This document shows, piece by piece, positions 10,613 to 20,330 of a stretch of 64,000 nt of DNA (position 1 is its first letter; each line of letters begins with the position of its first letter). A program made the translations under genes and the position numbers. The notes beneath the pieces were generated by a model, which saw only the letters and a list, made by a program, of their open reading frames with translations, did no database searches and was not told the origin of the DNA. The stretch is from Pseudomonas citrullilanati (GTDB lineage: Bacteria; Pseudomonadota; Gammaproteobacteria; Pseudomonadales; Pseudomonadaceae). Where the stretch lies: the NCBI RefSeq assembly GCF_030580855.1, contig NZ_JAUQOP010000005.1:152439-216438 (forward strand), written 5' to 3'.

Positions 10613-12568
10613 TCACGCGCCAGTTGAGGTCGGGTTTGATGCGCAAACATTGCGGCTGAGTAAGTCGCGCAATTGGTTTTTCTCTTCGCTGGTCAGCTCG
10701 CTCTGGCGTGCTTTTCGCAGAAGTTGTTCCAGGTTTCGCTCGCGTTGGCGAGCGGACAAGCTAGTAATGGTGTCGAAAAACTGTTGTTCAAGGTTGTCTC
10801 CATCAATCAGCCATTCCTTCTCGGCCAGGGCCTTCAACAGGCGCCCCTGCTCGGTGCCGTGCCACCGGGCGATCAACTGGAAAGAGTTTAGCCTGGGGTT
10901 CTTCTGCACGGCTTCGAGGAGGGCGACCAGCAATTGTGTATTGCTGTGGTCCTCGGCGGCGAAATGCCCGGCGTCCTCGACTTTCTCGGCCAGTTGCGGG
11001 TGATGCAGCAAGGTGCGCAAGGCGGCCAGTGTTGGTGGTTCGACGGCGGCCGGCACCCGCGGGGCACGTGGCTGGTCGCGATCGCCACGCTTGCCGTTCT
11101 TGTCCCATGGTTTCTTGTCCCATTTCTTGCCGCCGCCGGCTTTCTTCGGCGTCCACTCCTGCTGGGGAGCGTAGTCCTGCTGGGGTTGATGATAGTCGGC
11201 GAAGTCCGGCATCGCGTCGTAGTCGATGCCCGGGTCATAGGCCGGCGGGGCTTCCTGGGGGGCGCTGTGGACCAACTGGTTGACGGTTTCGCTGGTGAGC
11301 CCGGTGATTTCGGTCAGGCGCTGGCGCATGAGCAGGCGCAGGTTGGCCCCCGGCACCTTGTCGATCAGCGGCGCCGCGAGCGTCGCCATGTGGGCCTTGC
11401 CTTCGAGGGAGCGCGGGTCGGCCTCTTCGGTCAACTGCTGGAAGAAATAGTCGGCCAGCGGCTGCGCATGCTGGTTGATCCGTGCCCGGAAGGCGTCGGT
11501 GCCTTCGGAGCGCACCAGGGTGTCCGGGTCCTCGCCTTCGGGCAGGAACAGGAAGCGGGCGCGCCGTCCGTCCTGCAGGCAGGGCAGGGTGGCCTCCAGT
11601 GCGCGCCAGGCGGCATTGCGGCCGGCCTGGTCGCCGTCGAAGCAAAACAGTACGTTGGGCACCACGCGGAACAGGCGCTTCATGTGTTCTTCGCTGGTGG
11701 CCGTGCCCAGGGTCGCAACGGCGTTGCGCAAGCCTTGCTGGGCCAGTGCGATCACGTCCATGTAGCCTTCGACGACGATGATTTCGTCGAGGTTGCGGTT
11801 GTTCTTGCGGGCCTCGTACAGGCCGTAGAGTTCCTGGCCTTTATGGAAGACCGGGGTTTCCGGGGAGTTCAGGTACTTGGGCTTGTCGTCGCCCAGGACC
11901 CGGCCGCCAAAGGCGATGATCCGCCCGCGGGTGTCGCGGATCGGGAACATCACGCGGTCGCGGAAGCGGTCGTAGCGCTTGCCGGTCTCGGCGTTTTCGA
12001 CCAGCAGCCCGGCGTCGATCATGGCGCGTTGCTGCAACGTGTCGCTGCTCAGGTGCTTGTACAGGTTGTCCCAGCCAGGCGGGGCGAAGCCAAGGCCGAA
12101 GTCCCGGGCGATTTCGCCGGTCAGGCCGCGACCCTTGAGGTAATCCACTGCCGCCTTGCGCGCGGGATGGCTTTTGAGTGCCTGGCGATAAAACTCGGCC
12201 GCCGCCGTCAGCAGCGGATAAAGCGGCGAATCGGTCGGTTGGCGGGGCTTGTGCTGCCGACCGCTTTCCTCGCGAGGGATCTCCATGCCGGCGGCCTTGG
12301 CCAGCTCCTCGACGGCCTGGGGGAACTCCAGGTTGTCGTGGTCCATCAGGAAGCCCAGGGCATTGCCGCCTGCGCCGCAGCCGAAGCAATAGTAGAACTG
12401 CTTGTCGGGGCTGACGCTGAAGGAGGGGGTCTTCTCTTTGTGGAACGGGCAGCAGGCGGTGTAGTTCTTGCCCGCTTTCTTCATTTGCAGGCGAGAGCTG
12501 ACCACGTCGACGATGTCGGTGCGGTTCAGGAGGTCGTCAATAAAGCTCTGGGGAATCAGCCCGGCCAT
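10613..12568 (-). CDS. dnaG: DNA primase
   Basis: Synthesises RNA primers for DNA replication, working with DnaB helicase. 651 residues. The zinc-binding motif has Cys40, His43, Cys61 and Cys64, as in E. coli. The TOPRIM core follows with VVEGYMDVIAL and FCFDGDQAGRNAAWRAL (acidic metal-binding residues). A linker rich in Lys, Gln and Pro (about 440-500) leads to the C-terminal helicase-binding domain. The ATG start at 12568 matches the conserved MAGLIPQSFIDDLL N-terminus. It lies between rpsU and rpoD. Confidence 0.98.
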   Translation of the reverse strand: MAGLIPQSFIDDLLNRTDIVDVVSSRLQMKKAGKNYTACCPFHKEKTPSFSVSPDKQFYYCFGCGAGGNALGFLMDHDNLEFPQAVEELAKAAGMEIPREESGRQHKPRQPTDSPLYPLLTAAAEFYRQALKSHPARKAAVDYLKGRGLTGEIARDFGLGFAPPGWDNLYKHLSSDTLQQRAMIDAGLLVENAETGKRYDRFRDRVMFPIRDTRGRIIAFGGRVLGDDKPKYLNSPETPVFHKGQELYGLYEARKNNRNLDEIIVVEGYMDVIALAQQGLRNAVATLGTATSEEHMKRLFRVVPNVLFCFDGDQAGRNAAWRALEATLPCLQDGRRARFLFLPEGEDPDTLVRSEGTDAFRARINQHAQPLADYFFQQLTEEADPRSLEGKAHMATLAAPLIDKVPGANLRLLMRQRLTEITGLTSETVNQLVHSAPQEAPPAYDPGIDYDAMPDFADYHQPQQDYAPQQEWTPKKAGGGKKWDKKPWDKNGKRGDRDQPRAPRVPAAVEPPTLAALRTLLHHPQLAEKVEDAGHFAAEDHSNTQLLVALLEAVQKNPRLNSFQLIARWHGTEQGRLLKALAEKEWLIDGDNLEQQFFDTITSLSARQRERNLEQLLRKARQSELTSEEKNQLRDLLSRNVCASNPTSTGA

Positions 12569-12844
12569 GGCGTTCTCATCATCACTGCGCGAAATAGGAG
12601 CCCGGAATCAACAGATGGAGCCAGGGAGAGGCACGGTAGATCGGTGGCTCGACCGGGTCGTCTGCATCATCGCTGTTGGGAAGTGTATCTGCCGAAAATC
12701 CACTGACGTTAATGAAGATCAGTATCCGACGGTTTGAATACGGTATGCTGAGTCCGGTAACGGCCGGTCGGGCCTCGGATAGCTCATGAAGCGGGCACGC
12801 AAGCAGGTGCCTTGGGCTGATCGTCGTTAGAGGAATCAGGGTGT

Positions 12845-12874
12845 GCTCGTCAGTAGCCTTGGAAGGCTCGTCAG
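12845..12874. repeat. Direct repeat GCTCGTCAG x2 overlapping a 14-base palindrome
   Basis: GCTCGTCAG occurs at 12845-12853 and 12866-12874. The perfect palindrome AGCCTT-GG-AAGGCT (12855-12868) starts between the copies and overlaps the first three bases of the second. The arrangement looks operator-like and lies upstream of dnaG. The regulator, if any, is unknown. Confidence 0.55.
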
Positions 12875-12986
12875 AAGAGACGTGCACCGCTGGCAAAAAA
12901 GCCAGGTCTGACGTGGTGAAGCAGGTTGTCTTGGTCGCGTCTGCGGCTTCGACGGTGAAGCATCAAGCGTTTTCCGCAAATGCCAT

Positions 12987-13010
12987 AAGCCCGGCTTGAG
13001 GGCCGGGCTT
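12987..13010 (-). terminator. Hairpin after rpsU
   Basis: AAGCCCGGC / GCCGGGCTT inverted repeat about 30 bases after the rpsU stop. The U-tract is weak, so it may be a partial terminator that allows read-through into dnaG. Confidence 0.7.
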
Positions 13011-13039
13011 GGCAGAAGCTTGCTACGAACGTCTGTGTA

Positions 13040-13255
13040 TTAGTACAGGCGTACGGCGCGGCGCTGTTCGCGCTGAACTTTCTTGGCGTGACGCTTAACA
13101 GCGGCTGCTGCCTTGCGCTTACGCTCGGAAGTCGGCTTCTCGTAGAATTCGCGGCTACGAACTTCAGCCAGAACACCGGCTTTTTCGCAGGAGCGCTTGA
13201 AACGACGCAGAGCTACGTCGAAGGGTTCGTTCTCTTTTACTTTGACGGCTGGCAT
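13040..13255 (-). CDS. rpsU: 30S ribosomal protein S21
   Basis: Small basic ribosomal protein, 71 residues, needed for initiation by the 30S subunit. It starts [20 protein letters not shown] and ends with the Arg-rich [11 protein letters not shown], all conserved. It is the first gene of the macromolecular synthesis group and is divergent from tsaD. Confidence 0.98.
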
Positions 13256-13387
13256 CCAGAGCTACCTTCATTCATTACCGGGGTCAACATCCTCGCGGCA
13301 AAAGAGCACTTGAAGACGTCGGTTTTTAAGGGTTGCGGATGTTAACCCCTCAACGCTCGGAATGCAAAGCCTCTGATCGAAAACCGC

Positions 13388-13416
13388 TGGTCGGGGCACA
13401 ACGCGGCGACTATTAT
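13388..13416 (+). promoter_or_regulatory. Candidate tsaD promoter
   Basis: -10 box TATTAT (13411-13416) preceded at 17 bases by TGGTCG, 38 bases before the tsaD start. The -35 match is weak. Confidence 0.35.
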
Positions 13417-13454
13417 GCGCGCCTTCGAATTCAGCCGCTACAAGGCGCAAACCC

Positions 13455-14480
<1,026 letters not shown>

Positions 14481-14488
14481 TGCAGGAT

Positions 14489-15058
14489 TTAAAAATGCCG
14501 TTCGCGCCCGGCGAACAGGTCGCGTAGATTGCCCCGGTGGCGCCACACGATCAGCGCCACCAGCGCGGTCATTGGCAGCAACGCGGCCGGCTCCTGCCAG
14601 GCCAGCAACGGCAGGGTCAAGGGTGTGGCGATCAACGCAGCGAGGGAGCTGGTGCGGGTCAGGTAGAACGTCAGCAGCCAGGCGCACACGGCCAGCAGGG
14701 CCGCGGGCGGATACAGGCCCAGCAGCATGCCGGCGGCGGTGGCGACACCCTTGCCGCCACGAAAGCGAAAATACAGTGGGAACAGGTGGCCGATGACGGC
14801 GCAGACGCCGATCCAGGCCTGTTGCTGCAACGAAAGCCCTGCAAGGCTGGCGATCAGTACCGGGACAAGACCTTTGCAGAGGTCGCCCAGCAGGGTCAGG
14901 ATCGCGAGTTTGCGCCCGGCCAGGCGCAGCATGTTGGTGGCGCCGGCATTGCCCGAGCCACTCATTCGCGGATCCGGACGACCGGTGAGGCGGCTGAGCA
15001 AGATGGCGAAGGACAGCGAGCCGAGCAGGTAGGCGAGAAACGCCAGTAACCAAAACAT
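14489..15058 (-). CDS. plsY: Acyl-phosphate:glycerol-3-phosphate acyltransferase PlsY
   Basis: Inner-membrane enzyme that makes lysophosphatidic acid from acyl-phosphate, the first acylation in phospholipid synthesis. 189 residues with about five hydrophobic segments. Conserved loops [13 protein letters not shown] (about 33-45) and [14 protein letters not shown] are present. It converges on tsaD and is divergent from folB. Confidence 0.97.
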   Translation of the reverse strand: MFWLLAFLAYLLGSLSFAILLSRLTGRPDPRMSGSGNAGATNMLRLAGRKLAILTLLGDLCKGLVPVLIASLAGLSLQQQAWIGVCAVIGHLFPLYFRFRGGKGVATAAGMLLGLYPPAALLAVCAWLLTFYLTRTSSLAALIATPLTLPLLAWQEPAALLPMTALVALIVWRHRGNLRDLFAGRERHF

Positions 15059-15132
15059 GCTAACTATTCCGGGCGAGGACGCCCTGATTCTAACGGCGCA
15101 TTGCGCCCTTGTCGTGCTGCGGAGAAGAGTGC

Positions 15133-15486
15133 TTGGACAGAGTGTTTATCGAGGGCCTGGAAGTCGACACGGTAATCGGTGCCTACGACTGGGAGCGAGA
15201 CATCCGGCAGTGTCTGCGACTTGACCTGAGTTTTGCCTGGGATAACCGTCCGGCTGCCGCCGGCGATGACCTGGCCCTGGCGCTCGACTATGCCAGCGTA
15301 TCGTCGCGTATCCAGGCATTTGCCGAGCAGGCCCGGTTCCAACTGGTCGAAACCTTCGCCGAACGACTGGCCCAGGCGCTCATGGACGAATTCATGATCA
15401 CCTGGCTGCGACTGAAAGTGACCAAGCCTGGCGCCGTCCCGGCGGCCAGCGGTGTGGGCGTGGAGATCGAGCGCGGATGTCGCTGA
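15133..15486 (+). CDS. folB: Dihydroneopterin aldolase FolB
   Basis: Folate synthesis enzyme that cleaves 7,8-dihydroneopterin to 6-hydroxymethyl-dihydropterin. 117 residues. It starts at TTG 15133, giving [22 protein letters not shown], and GGAGAAG (15119-15125) is well placed for that codon. The upstream frame extension lacks family similarity. The last ten bases overlap folK, which performs the next step. Confidence 0.93.
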   Translation: MDRVFIEGLEVDTVIGAYDWERDIRQCLRLDLSFAWDNRPAAAGDDLALALDYASVSSRIQAFAEQARFQLVETFAERLAQALMDEFMITWLRLKVTKPGAVPAASGVGVEIERGCR

Positions 15487-16004
15487 CTCAGGTTTTTCTC
15501 GGGCTCGGCAGCAATATCGAGCGCGAAACTCATTTGCGCGCCGGCCTGGAGGCCTTGGCCGGCTTCCTGGTGGACATCGAGTGTTCGGCCGTGTTCGAGA
15601 GCCAGCCGGTGGGTATCAAGAGCGGGCCATTCTTCAATTTCGTCGTGTCGGCCTTCACCGATCTGCCGCTGATGGAGCTGGATCGCCGCCTCAAGTTCAT
15701 CGAGGCCGACAATGGGCGTTACGCGCCCGACCGCAAGGGGCTGCCGCTGGACATCGACGTGTTGTTGTATGGCGAGCAGGTCGGCAACTTCGACGGCCTG
15801 GTGCTGCCGCGGGCGGAAATCCTCAAGAACGCCTTCGTCCTGTGGCCCTTGTCGTTGATTGCACCGGATCGGGTGCATCCGGGGGTAGGCAAGAGCTTCG
15901 CCACGTTGTGGGACGAAGCGCAGATCGACCAGGTGCTGGCGCCGGTCGCGTTCGAGTGGCGAGGGCGGCAGCTTACCCCGTCCGATTTGCTGAGTCGTTC
16001 ATGA
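15477..16004 (+). CDS. folK: 2-amino-4-hydroxy-6-hydroxymethyldihydropteridine pyrophosphokinase
   Basis: Transfers pyrophosphate from ATP to the pterin made by FolB. 175 residues, a little longer than the compact E. coli enzyme. GLGSNI at the N-terminus, PFFNFVVSAFT and the metal-binding LDIDVLLYG segment identify the family. Translationally coupled to folB by a short overlap. Confidence 0.96.
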   Translation: MSLTQVFLGLGSNIERETHLRAGLEALAGFLVDIECSAVFESQPVGIKSGPFFNFVVSAFTDLPLMELDRRLKFIEADNGRYAPDRKGLPLDIDVLLYGEQVGNFDGLVLPRAEILKNAFVLWPLSLIAPDRVHPGVGKSFATLWDEAQIDQVLAPVAFEWRGRQLTPSDLLSRS

Positions 16005-16009
16005 GGGCT

Positions 16010-16067
16010 TCGCGAGCCGGCGCGTTGCCACAGGTGGCACCGATTTCCTGTGGCAGCCGGCTCGCGA
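16010..16067. repeat. Long inverted repeat between folK and cca
   Basis: Arms TCGCGAGCCGGC and TGCCACAGG are matched by CCTGTGGCAGCCGGCTCGCGA. It lies in the convergent folK-cca gap and could act as a two-way terminator or be another REP-like family member. Confidence 0.75.
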
Positions 16068-16096
16068 TGACGGCGCCGCCGACTGGAACCTAGCCC

Positions 16097-17323
16097 TCAG
16101 CCCGCAGCTTCCTTGTACGCCTTCAACACCCTGAGCCGCTCACGCTTGATCGCCTCGCCCAGCTCCGGGCCCTTGAAGCCTTTCTCCAGCAAGGGTTGGA
16201 CCGCCACCCCGCGAGCGACCGCCGCCGCCCCCCGCAGATAATCAGCTTGTGGATAACTGCGCTGTTCGAACCCCTTGCGTCCGCGTGCGTCCATCTCGCA
16301 GGCGGCGATGAACTCTTCGAAGCGCTGGGGGCGACGGTACACGTCAAAGCTTTGCAGCAGTTCGAGCAGCGTCGACGGTTTCAACTCCAGGGCGCGATGG
16401 CCGTGGGTGTGGTATTGCCCCACCAATAGCGCCAGTTCCTGGCAGTCCCGTGGCGCCTTGAAGCGCTCGTTGACGGCCTTGATCAGTTTCAGTCCTTTGT
16501 GTTCATGGGCAATGTGGCGCGGCCATTCGTGTTCGGGCGTCAGGCCTTTCCCCAGGTCATGGAGCAGGCAGGCCCAGCGGACAGTCAGCGGTTGCCTGTG
16601 CCGCGCGGCCTGTTCCAATACGCTCAGGGTATGGACGCCCGTGTCGATTTCCGGGTGATGGGCTTCGGGCTGCGGCACGCCGAACAGCGCATCGACTTCG
16701 GGCATCAAGACCCGGAGGGCGGTGCAATCGCGCAGGACCTGGATAAACACCTGCGGCTGGTCTTCCATGAGCGCCCGGGAAATTTCCTTCCAGCTGCGTT
16801 CGGCCGTCAACGCCTCCAGTTCACCGCAATCGCTGAGTTGGCGCATCAGCCCCAGGGTTTCGTCCGCCACCTTGAAACCCAATGGTGCATACCGCGCGGC
16901 AAAGCGGGCCACGCGCAGGACGCGCAGTGGATCTTCGGCGAATGCGGGGGAAACATGGCGCAGTACCCGGGCTTCGAGGTCCTGCTGGCCGTGGTACGGG
17001 TCGGTCAGGTTGCCGTGGTCATCCTCGGCCATGGCGTTGATCGTCAAGTCCCTGCGGACCAGGTCTTCTTCCAGGGTGACTTCGGGGCTGGCGTGGAACA
17101 CGAAGCCGCCGTAGCCGCGGCCGCTCTTGCGTTCAGTGCGGGCGAGGGCGTATTCCTCGCCTGTCTTCGGATCGAGGAACACCGGAAAATCGGCGCCCAC
17201 GGGACGAAACCCCTTGGCGAGCATTTCATCGGCAGTGGCGCCCACCACGACTCGGTCGACGTCGGTGACGGGAATGCCCAGCAAACGGTCGCGCACCGCG
17301 CCGCCGACTTTGTAGATCTGCAT
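16097..17323 (-). CDS. cca: Multifunctional CCA tRNA nucleotidyltransferase
   Basis: Adds or repairs the CCA end of tRNAs. 408 residues. The class II polymerase head begins [12 protein letters not shown], with the catalytic carboxylates Asp21 and Asp23 in [10 protein letters not shown]. The C-terminal half has an HD phosphohydrolase domain (LLHDLGKG), as in the long Cca type of gamma-proteobacteria that also has phosphatase activity. A good ribosome site (GGAGG) precedes the ATG. Residue 24 is Arg where E. coli has Trp, outside the catalytic pair. Confidence 0.96.
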   Translation of the reverse strand: MQIYKVGGAVRDRLLGIPVTDVDRVVVGATADEMLAKGFRPVGADFPVFLDPKTGEEYALARTERKSGRGYGGFVFHASPEVTLEEDLVRRDLTINAMAEDDHGNLTDPYHGQQDLEARVLRHVSPAFAEDPLRVLRVARFAARYAPLGFKVADETLGLMRQLSDCGELEALTAERSWKEISRALMEDQPQVFIQVLRDCTALRVLMPEVDALFGVPQPEAHHPEIDTGVHTLSVLEQAARHRQPLTVRWACLLHDLGKGLTPEHEWPRHIAHEHKGLKLIKAVNERFKAPRDCQELALLVGQYHTHGHRALELKPSTLLELLQSFDVYRRPQRFEEFIAACEMDARGRKGFEQRSYPQADYLRGAAAVARGVAVQPLLEKGFKGPELGEAIKRERLRVLKAYKEAAG

Positions 17324-17387
17324 AAAAAACCTCCGTTGGCCCGACAGGATAACCTTTTACGTCGGGCCGCCGGAGGCGAAAACGGGA

Positions 17388-18953
17388 TCAGAGATGGACG
17401 ACGGCCAGGTCCAGGCGGCCGTAGTCACCCTCGGCCTGTTCGTTCCTGGGCGGGACATGATGGGTTTTCATCACCTGGTCGCCCTGCAGGGTTTCCAGGT
17501 GAATGTCGAAGCCCCAGAGGCGATGCAAGTGCTTGAGCACCTCGTCGGTGGAGTCGCCCAGAGGTTTGCGGTTGTGGGCCTGGTGGCGCAGGGTCAGCGA
17601 GCGATCGCCGCGGCGGTCGATGCTGTAGATCTGCACATTGGGCTCGCGATTGCCCAGGTTGTATTGCGCTGCCAGGGTTTCGCGGATGATGCGATAGCCG
17701 CTTTCGTCATGGATGGCCGGCACCAGCAGGTCATCCTTCTGGTCGTCATCGAGGATGCTGAAGAGCTTCAGGTCGCGGATCACCTTCGGCGAGAGGTATT
17801 GCAGGATGAAACTCTCGTCCTTGAAGCTGCTCATGGCGAACTTGATGGTGGACAGCCAGTCCGAGCCAGCGATTTCGGGGAACCAGCGGCGATCTTCCTC
17901 GGTGGGGGCCTCGCACATGCGCCGGATGTCGCGGTACATGGCGAAACCCAGCGCATAAGGGTTGATGCCGCTGTAGTACGGGCTGTCGAAACCGGGTTGG
18001 AACACCACGCTGGTGTGGGACGTCAGGAACTCCATCATGAAGCCGTCGGTGACCAGGCCTTCGTCGTACAGGTCGTTCATCAGCGTGTAGTGCCAGAAGG
18101 TCGCCCAGCCTTCGTTCATGACCTGGGTCTGGCGTTGTGGATAAAAATACTGGGCGATCTTGCGCACGATGCGCACGATTTCCCGCTGCCACGGTTCCAG
18201 CAGTGGCGCGTGTTTTTCGATGAAGTAGAGGATGTTTTCCTGGGGCTCGGCAGGGAAACGTGCGTTGTCCTTCTCGTTGTACTTGTCCGCGCCCTTGGGA
18301 ATCGTGCGCCACAGGTCGTTGATCTGCTTCTGCAGGTGCTCTTCGCGATCCTTCTGGCGTCGGCGTTCTTCTTCGGCGGAAATCGGATAGGGGCGCTTGT
18401 AGCGGTCCACGCCGTAGTTCATCAGCGCATGGCAGGAGTCCAGCAGGTCTTCCACGGCATCGATGCCGTGGCGTTCCTCGCATTGCATGATGTACTGCTT
18501 GGCAAACACCAGGTAGTCGATGATCGAACTGGCATCGGTCCAGGTGCGGAACAGGTAGTTGCCCTTGAAGAAGCTGTTGTGCCCGTAGCAGGCGTGCGCC
18601 ACCACCAGGGCCTGCATGCAGATGGTGTTTTCTTCCATCAGGTAGGCGATGCACGGGTCTGAATTGATCACGATCTCGTAGGCCAGCCCCATCTGGCCCC
18701 GGCTGTAGGATTTCTCGGTACTGAGGAAATGCTTGCCGTACGACCAGTGGTGATAACCCAGCGGCATGCCGACCGACGCGTAGGCGTCCATCATCTGCTC
18801 GGCGGTGATCACCTCGATCTGGTTGGGGTAGGTGTCGAGGGCATAGCGATCCGCGATACGGCTGATTTCGCGGTCGTAGGCCTGGATCAGCTCGAACGTC
18901 CATTCGGAGCCGGTGGAGATGGGCTGGCGCTTCTGCTCTTTTTTGGCGGTCAT
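17388..18953 (-). CDS. SpoVR family protein (YcgB-like)
   Basis: 521 residues, the full length of the SpoVR/YcgB family (TIQAYD-like N-terminus, central HxxHG-rich region including [10 protein letters not shown] and NPYALGF). Biochemical role is not established; in E. coli and Pseudomonas it is co-expressed with prkA and yeaH in stationary phase and nitrogen stress. The ATG overlaps the yeaH stop by four bases, so it is translationally coupled as the last gene of a three-gene operon. Confidence 0.93.
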   Translation of the reverse strand: MTAKKEQKRQPISTGSEWTFELIQAYDREISRIADRYALDTYPNQIEVITAEQMMDAYASVGMPLGYHHWSYGKHFLSTEKSYSRGQMGLAYEIVINSDPCIAYLMEENTICMQALVVAHACYGHNSFFKGNYLFRTWTDASSIIDYLVFAKQYIMQCEERHGIDAVEDLLDSCHALMNYGVDRYKRPYPISAEEERRRQKDREEHLQKQINDLWRTIPKGADKYNEKDNARFPAEPQENILYFIEKHAPLLEPWQREIVRIVRKIAQYFYPQRQTQVMNEGWATFWHYTLMNDLYDEGLVTDGFMMEFLTSHTSVVFQPGFDSPYYSGINPYALGFAMYRDIRRMCEAPTEEDRRWFPEIAGSDWLSTIKFAMSSFKDESFILQYLSPKVIRDLKLFSILDDDQKDDLLVPAIHDESGYRIIRETLAAQYNLGNREPNVQIYSIDRRGDRSLTLRHQAHNRKPLGDSTDEVLKHLHRLWGFDIHLETLQGDQVMKTHHVPPRNEQAEGDYGRLDLAVVHL

Positions 18954-20221
18954 GTCACTAACCTGCGCTGGAAGAGTTCACGGAAGACCGGGTAGATATC
19001 CCCGGCCGAGACCAGTTGCTGTTGGGCGAACGTGTCGGAAAACGCTTCGGCGATCCGTTCGTATTCATACCACAGGGCCTGGTGTTCCCGTGGCGTGATT
19101 TCCACATAGGTGTAGTACTGGACGAACGGCATGATCTGGTTGATCAGAATGTCACGGCAGATCGGCGAATCGTCGTTCCAGTTGTCACCGTCCGACGCCT
19201 GGGCCGCGTAGATGTTCCATTCATTGGCCGGGTAGCGTTCGGCCATGATTTCCTGCATCAGCTTCAGGGCGCTGGAAACGATGGTGCCGCCGGTTTCCCT
19301 GGAGTAGAAGAACTCCTCTTCGTCCACTTCCCGGGCGCTGGTGTGGTGGCGGATGAACACCACGTCGATCTTGTCGTAGTTCCGCTTCAGGAACAGGTAC
19401 AACAGGATGAAGAAACGCTTGGCGATGTCCTTGGTGGCCTGGGTCATCGAGCCGGACACGTCCATCAGGCAGAACATCACCGCCTTGGAGCTGGGGTTGG
19501 GCTGCTTCACCAGCAAGTTGTACTTGAGGTCGAAGGTGTCGAGGAACGGCACGCGGTGGATGCGCGCGCTGAGTTTCTCGATTTCCGCCTCCAGGTCTTG
19601 AATGTCGCCGAAATTATCTGGTTCTTCGCGTTTCAGGCGGGCCAGCTCTTCCTTGGCCTCGCGCAGCTTGGCGCGGCTGCTGCCCGACAGCGCGATGCGC
19701 CGGGCGTGGGCCGAGCGCAGGGTGCGGATGATGTTGATGCGCGACGGGTTGCCTTCGTTGCTGATGCCGGCGCGCACGGTCTTGAAGGTGTCGGTGCCGG
19801 TCAGGTTGCGCTTGACCAGGTTGGGCAGTTCCAGGTCCTCGAACATGAATTCGAGGAATTCCTCCTGGGTGATCTGGAACACGAACTCATCCATGCCTTC
19901 GCCGGAGTTGCCCGCCTTGCCGGGCCCCTTGCCGCCACCGCCGCCCTGGGGCCGGGGAATGTGCTCGCCGCTGGTGAATTCCTTGTTGCCGGGGTGCACG
20001 ACGGTCTGCTTGCCGCCGCGCCCGTGGTGAAGCACCGGCTCATCGATGTCGCGGCCGGGAATGCTGATCTGCTCGCCGTGCTCCATGTCGGTGATGGAGC
20101 GCCGGCTGACCGCCTCTTCGACGGCCTTCTTGATGTGGTCACGGTAACGCCGCAGGAACCGCTGGCGGTTCACCGTGCTCTTGTTCTTGCCATTGAGGCG
20201 TCGGTCGATCACATAGCTCAT
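18950..20221 (-). CDS. YeaH/YhbH family protein (DUF444)
   Basis: 423 residues. The N-terminus is basic ([20 protein letters not shown]), then a Gly-rich segment. A von Willebrand A-like region has [11 protein letters not shown], a MIDAS-type DxSxS motif, around the middle. It is the usual partner of the PrkA kinase and SpoVR. Its molecular function is unknown; a metal-dependent adhesion or scaffold role is inferred from the MIDAS-like motif. Confidence 0.93.
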   Translation of the reverse strand: MSYVIDRRLNGKNKSTVNRQRFLRRYRDHIKKAVEEAVSRRSITDMEHGEQISIPGRDIDEPVLHHGRGGKQTVVHPGNKEFTSGEHIPRPQGGGGGKGPGKAGNSGEGMDEFVFQITQEEFLEFMFEDLELPNLVKRNLTGTDTFKTVRAGISNEGNPSRINIIRTLRSAHARRIALSGSSRAKLREAKEELARLKREEPDNFGDIQDLEAEIEKLSARIHRVPFLDTFDLKYNLLVKQPNPSSKAVMFCLMDVSGSMTQATKDIAKRFFILLYLFLKRNYDKIDVVFIRHHTSAREVDEEEFFYSRETGGTIVSSALKLMQEIMAERYPANEWNIYAAQASDGDNWNDDSPICRDILINQIMPFVQYYTYVEITPREHQALWYEYERIAEAFSDTFAQQQLVSAGDIYPVFRELFQRRLVT

Positions 20222-20255
20222 AGGCCCCTCCAGGGGAGCTTCAAGTCGTAAGCCT

Positions 20256-20309
20256 CAAGCTGCAAGGAGCGTGTCGAGCCCTGGGCCCGACGCCGTTCCT
20301 TGCAGCTTG
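20256..20309. repeat. Inverted repeat between prkA and yeaH
   Basis: CAAGCTGCAAGGA pairs perfectly with TCCTTGCAGCTTG, enclosing a smaller GTCG...CGAC stem. It lies inside the operon between the first two genes, with a GCTTGCAGCTAGAAGCTTGC-type remnant beside it. Likely a mobile palindromic element that now separates prkA from yeaH expression. Confidence 0.8.
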
Positions 20310-20330
20310 CAGCTAGAAGCTTGCCGCTGC

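Larger units (their letters stand above)
12569..13039. other. 471-base rpsU-dnaG intergenic region without a convincing gene
   Basis: A 104-codon frame on the minus strand (12582-12896) has no recognisable features. In P. aeruginosa I recall a GatB/YqeY-type gene between rpsU and dnaG; nothing like it is translatable here in any frame. The stretch holds the rpsU terminator, a palindrome with flanking direct repeats, and a weak minus-strand promoter candidate (TTAACG, 17 bases, GATACA) around 12674-12702. It probably serves as the dnaG-rpoD promoter region. Confidence 0.6.

Noticed and set aside
12582..12896. 104-codon minus-strand frame between rpsU and dnaG
   Set aside because: No family features, no ribosome site, and it covers the palindromes and promoter candidates.
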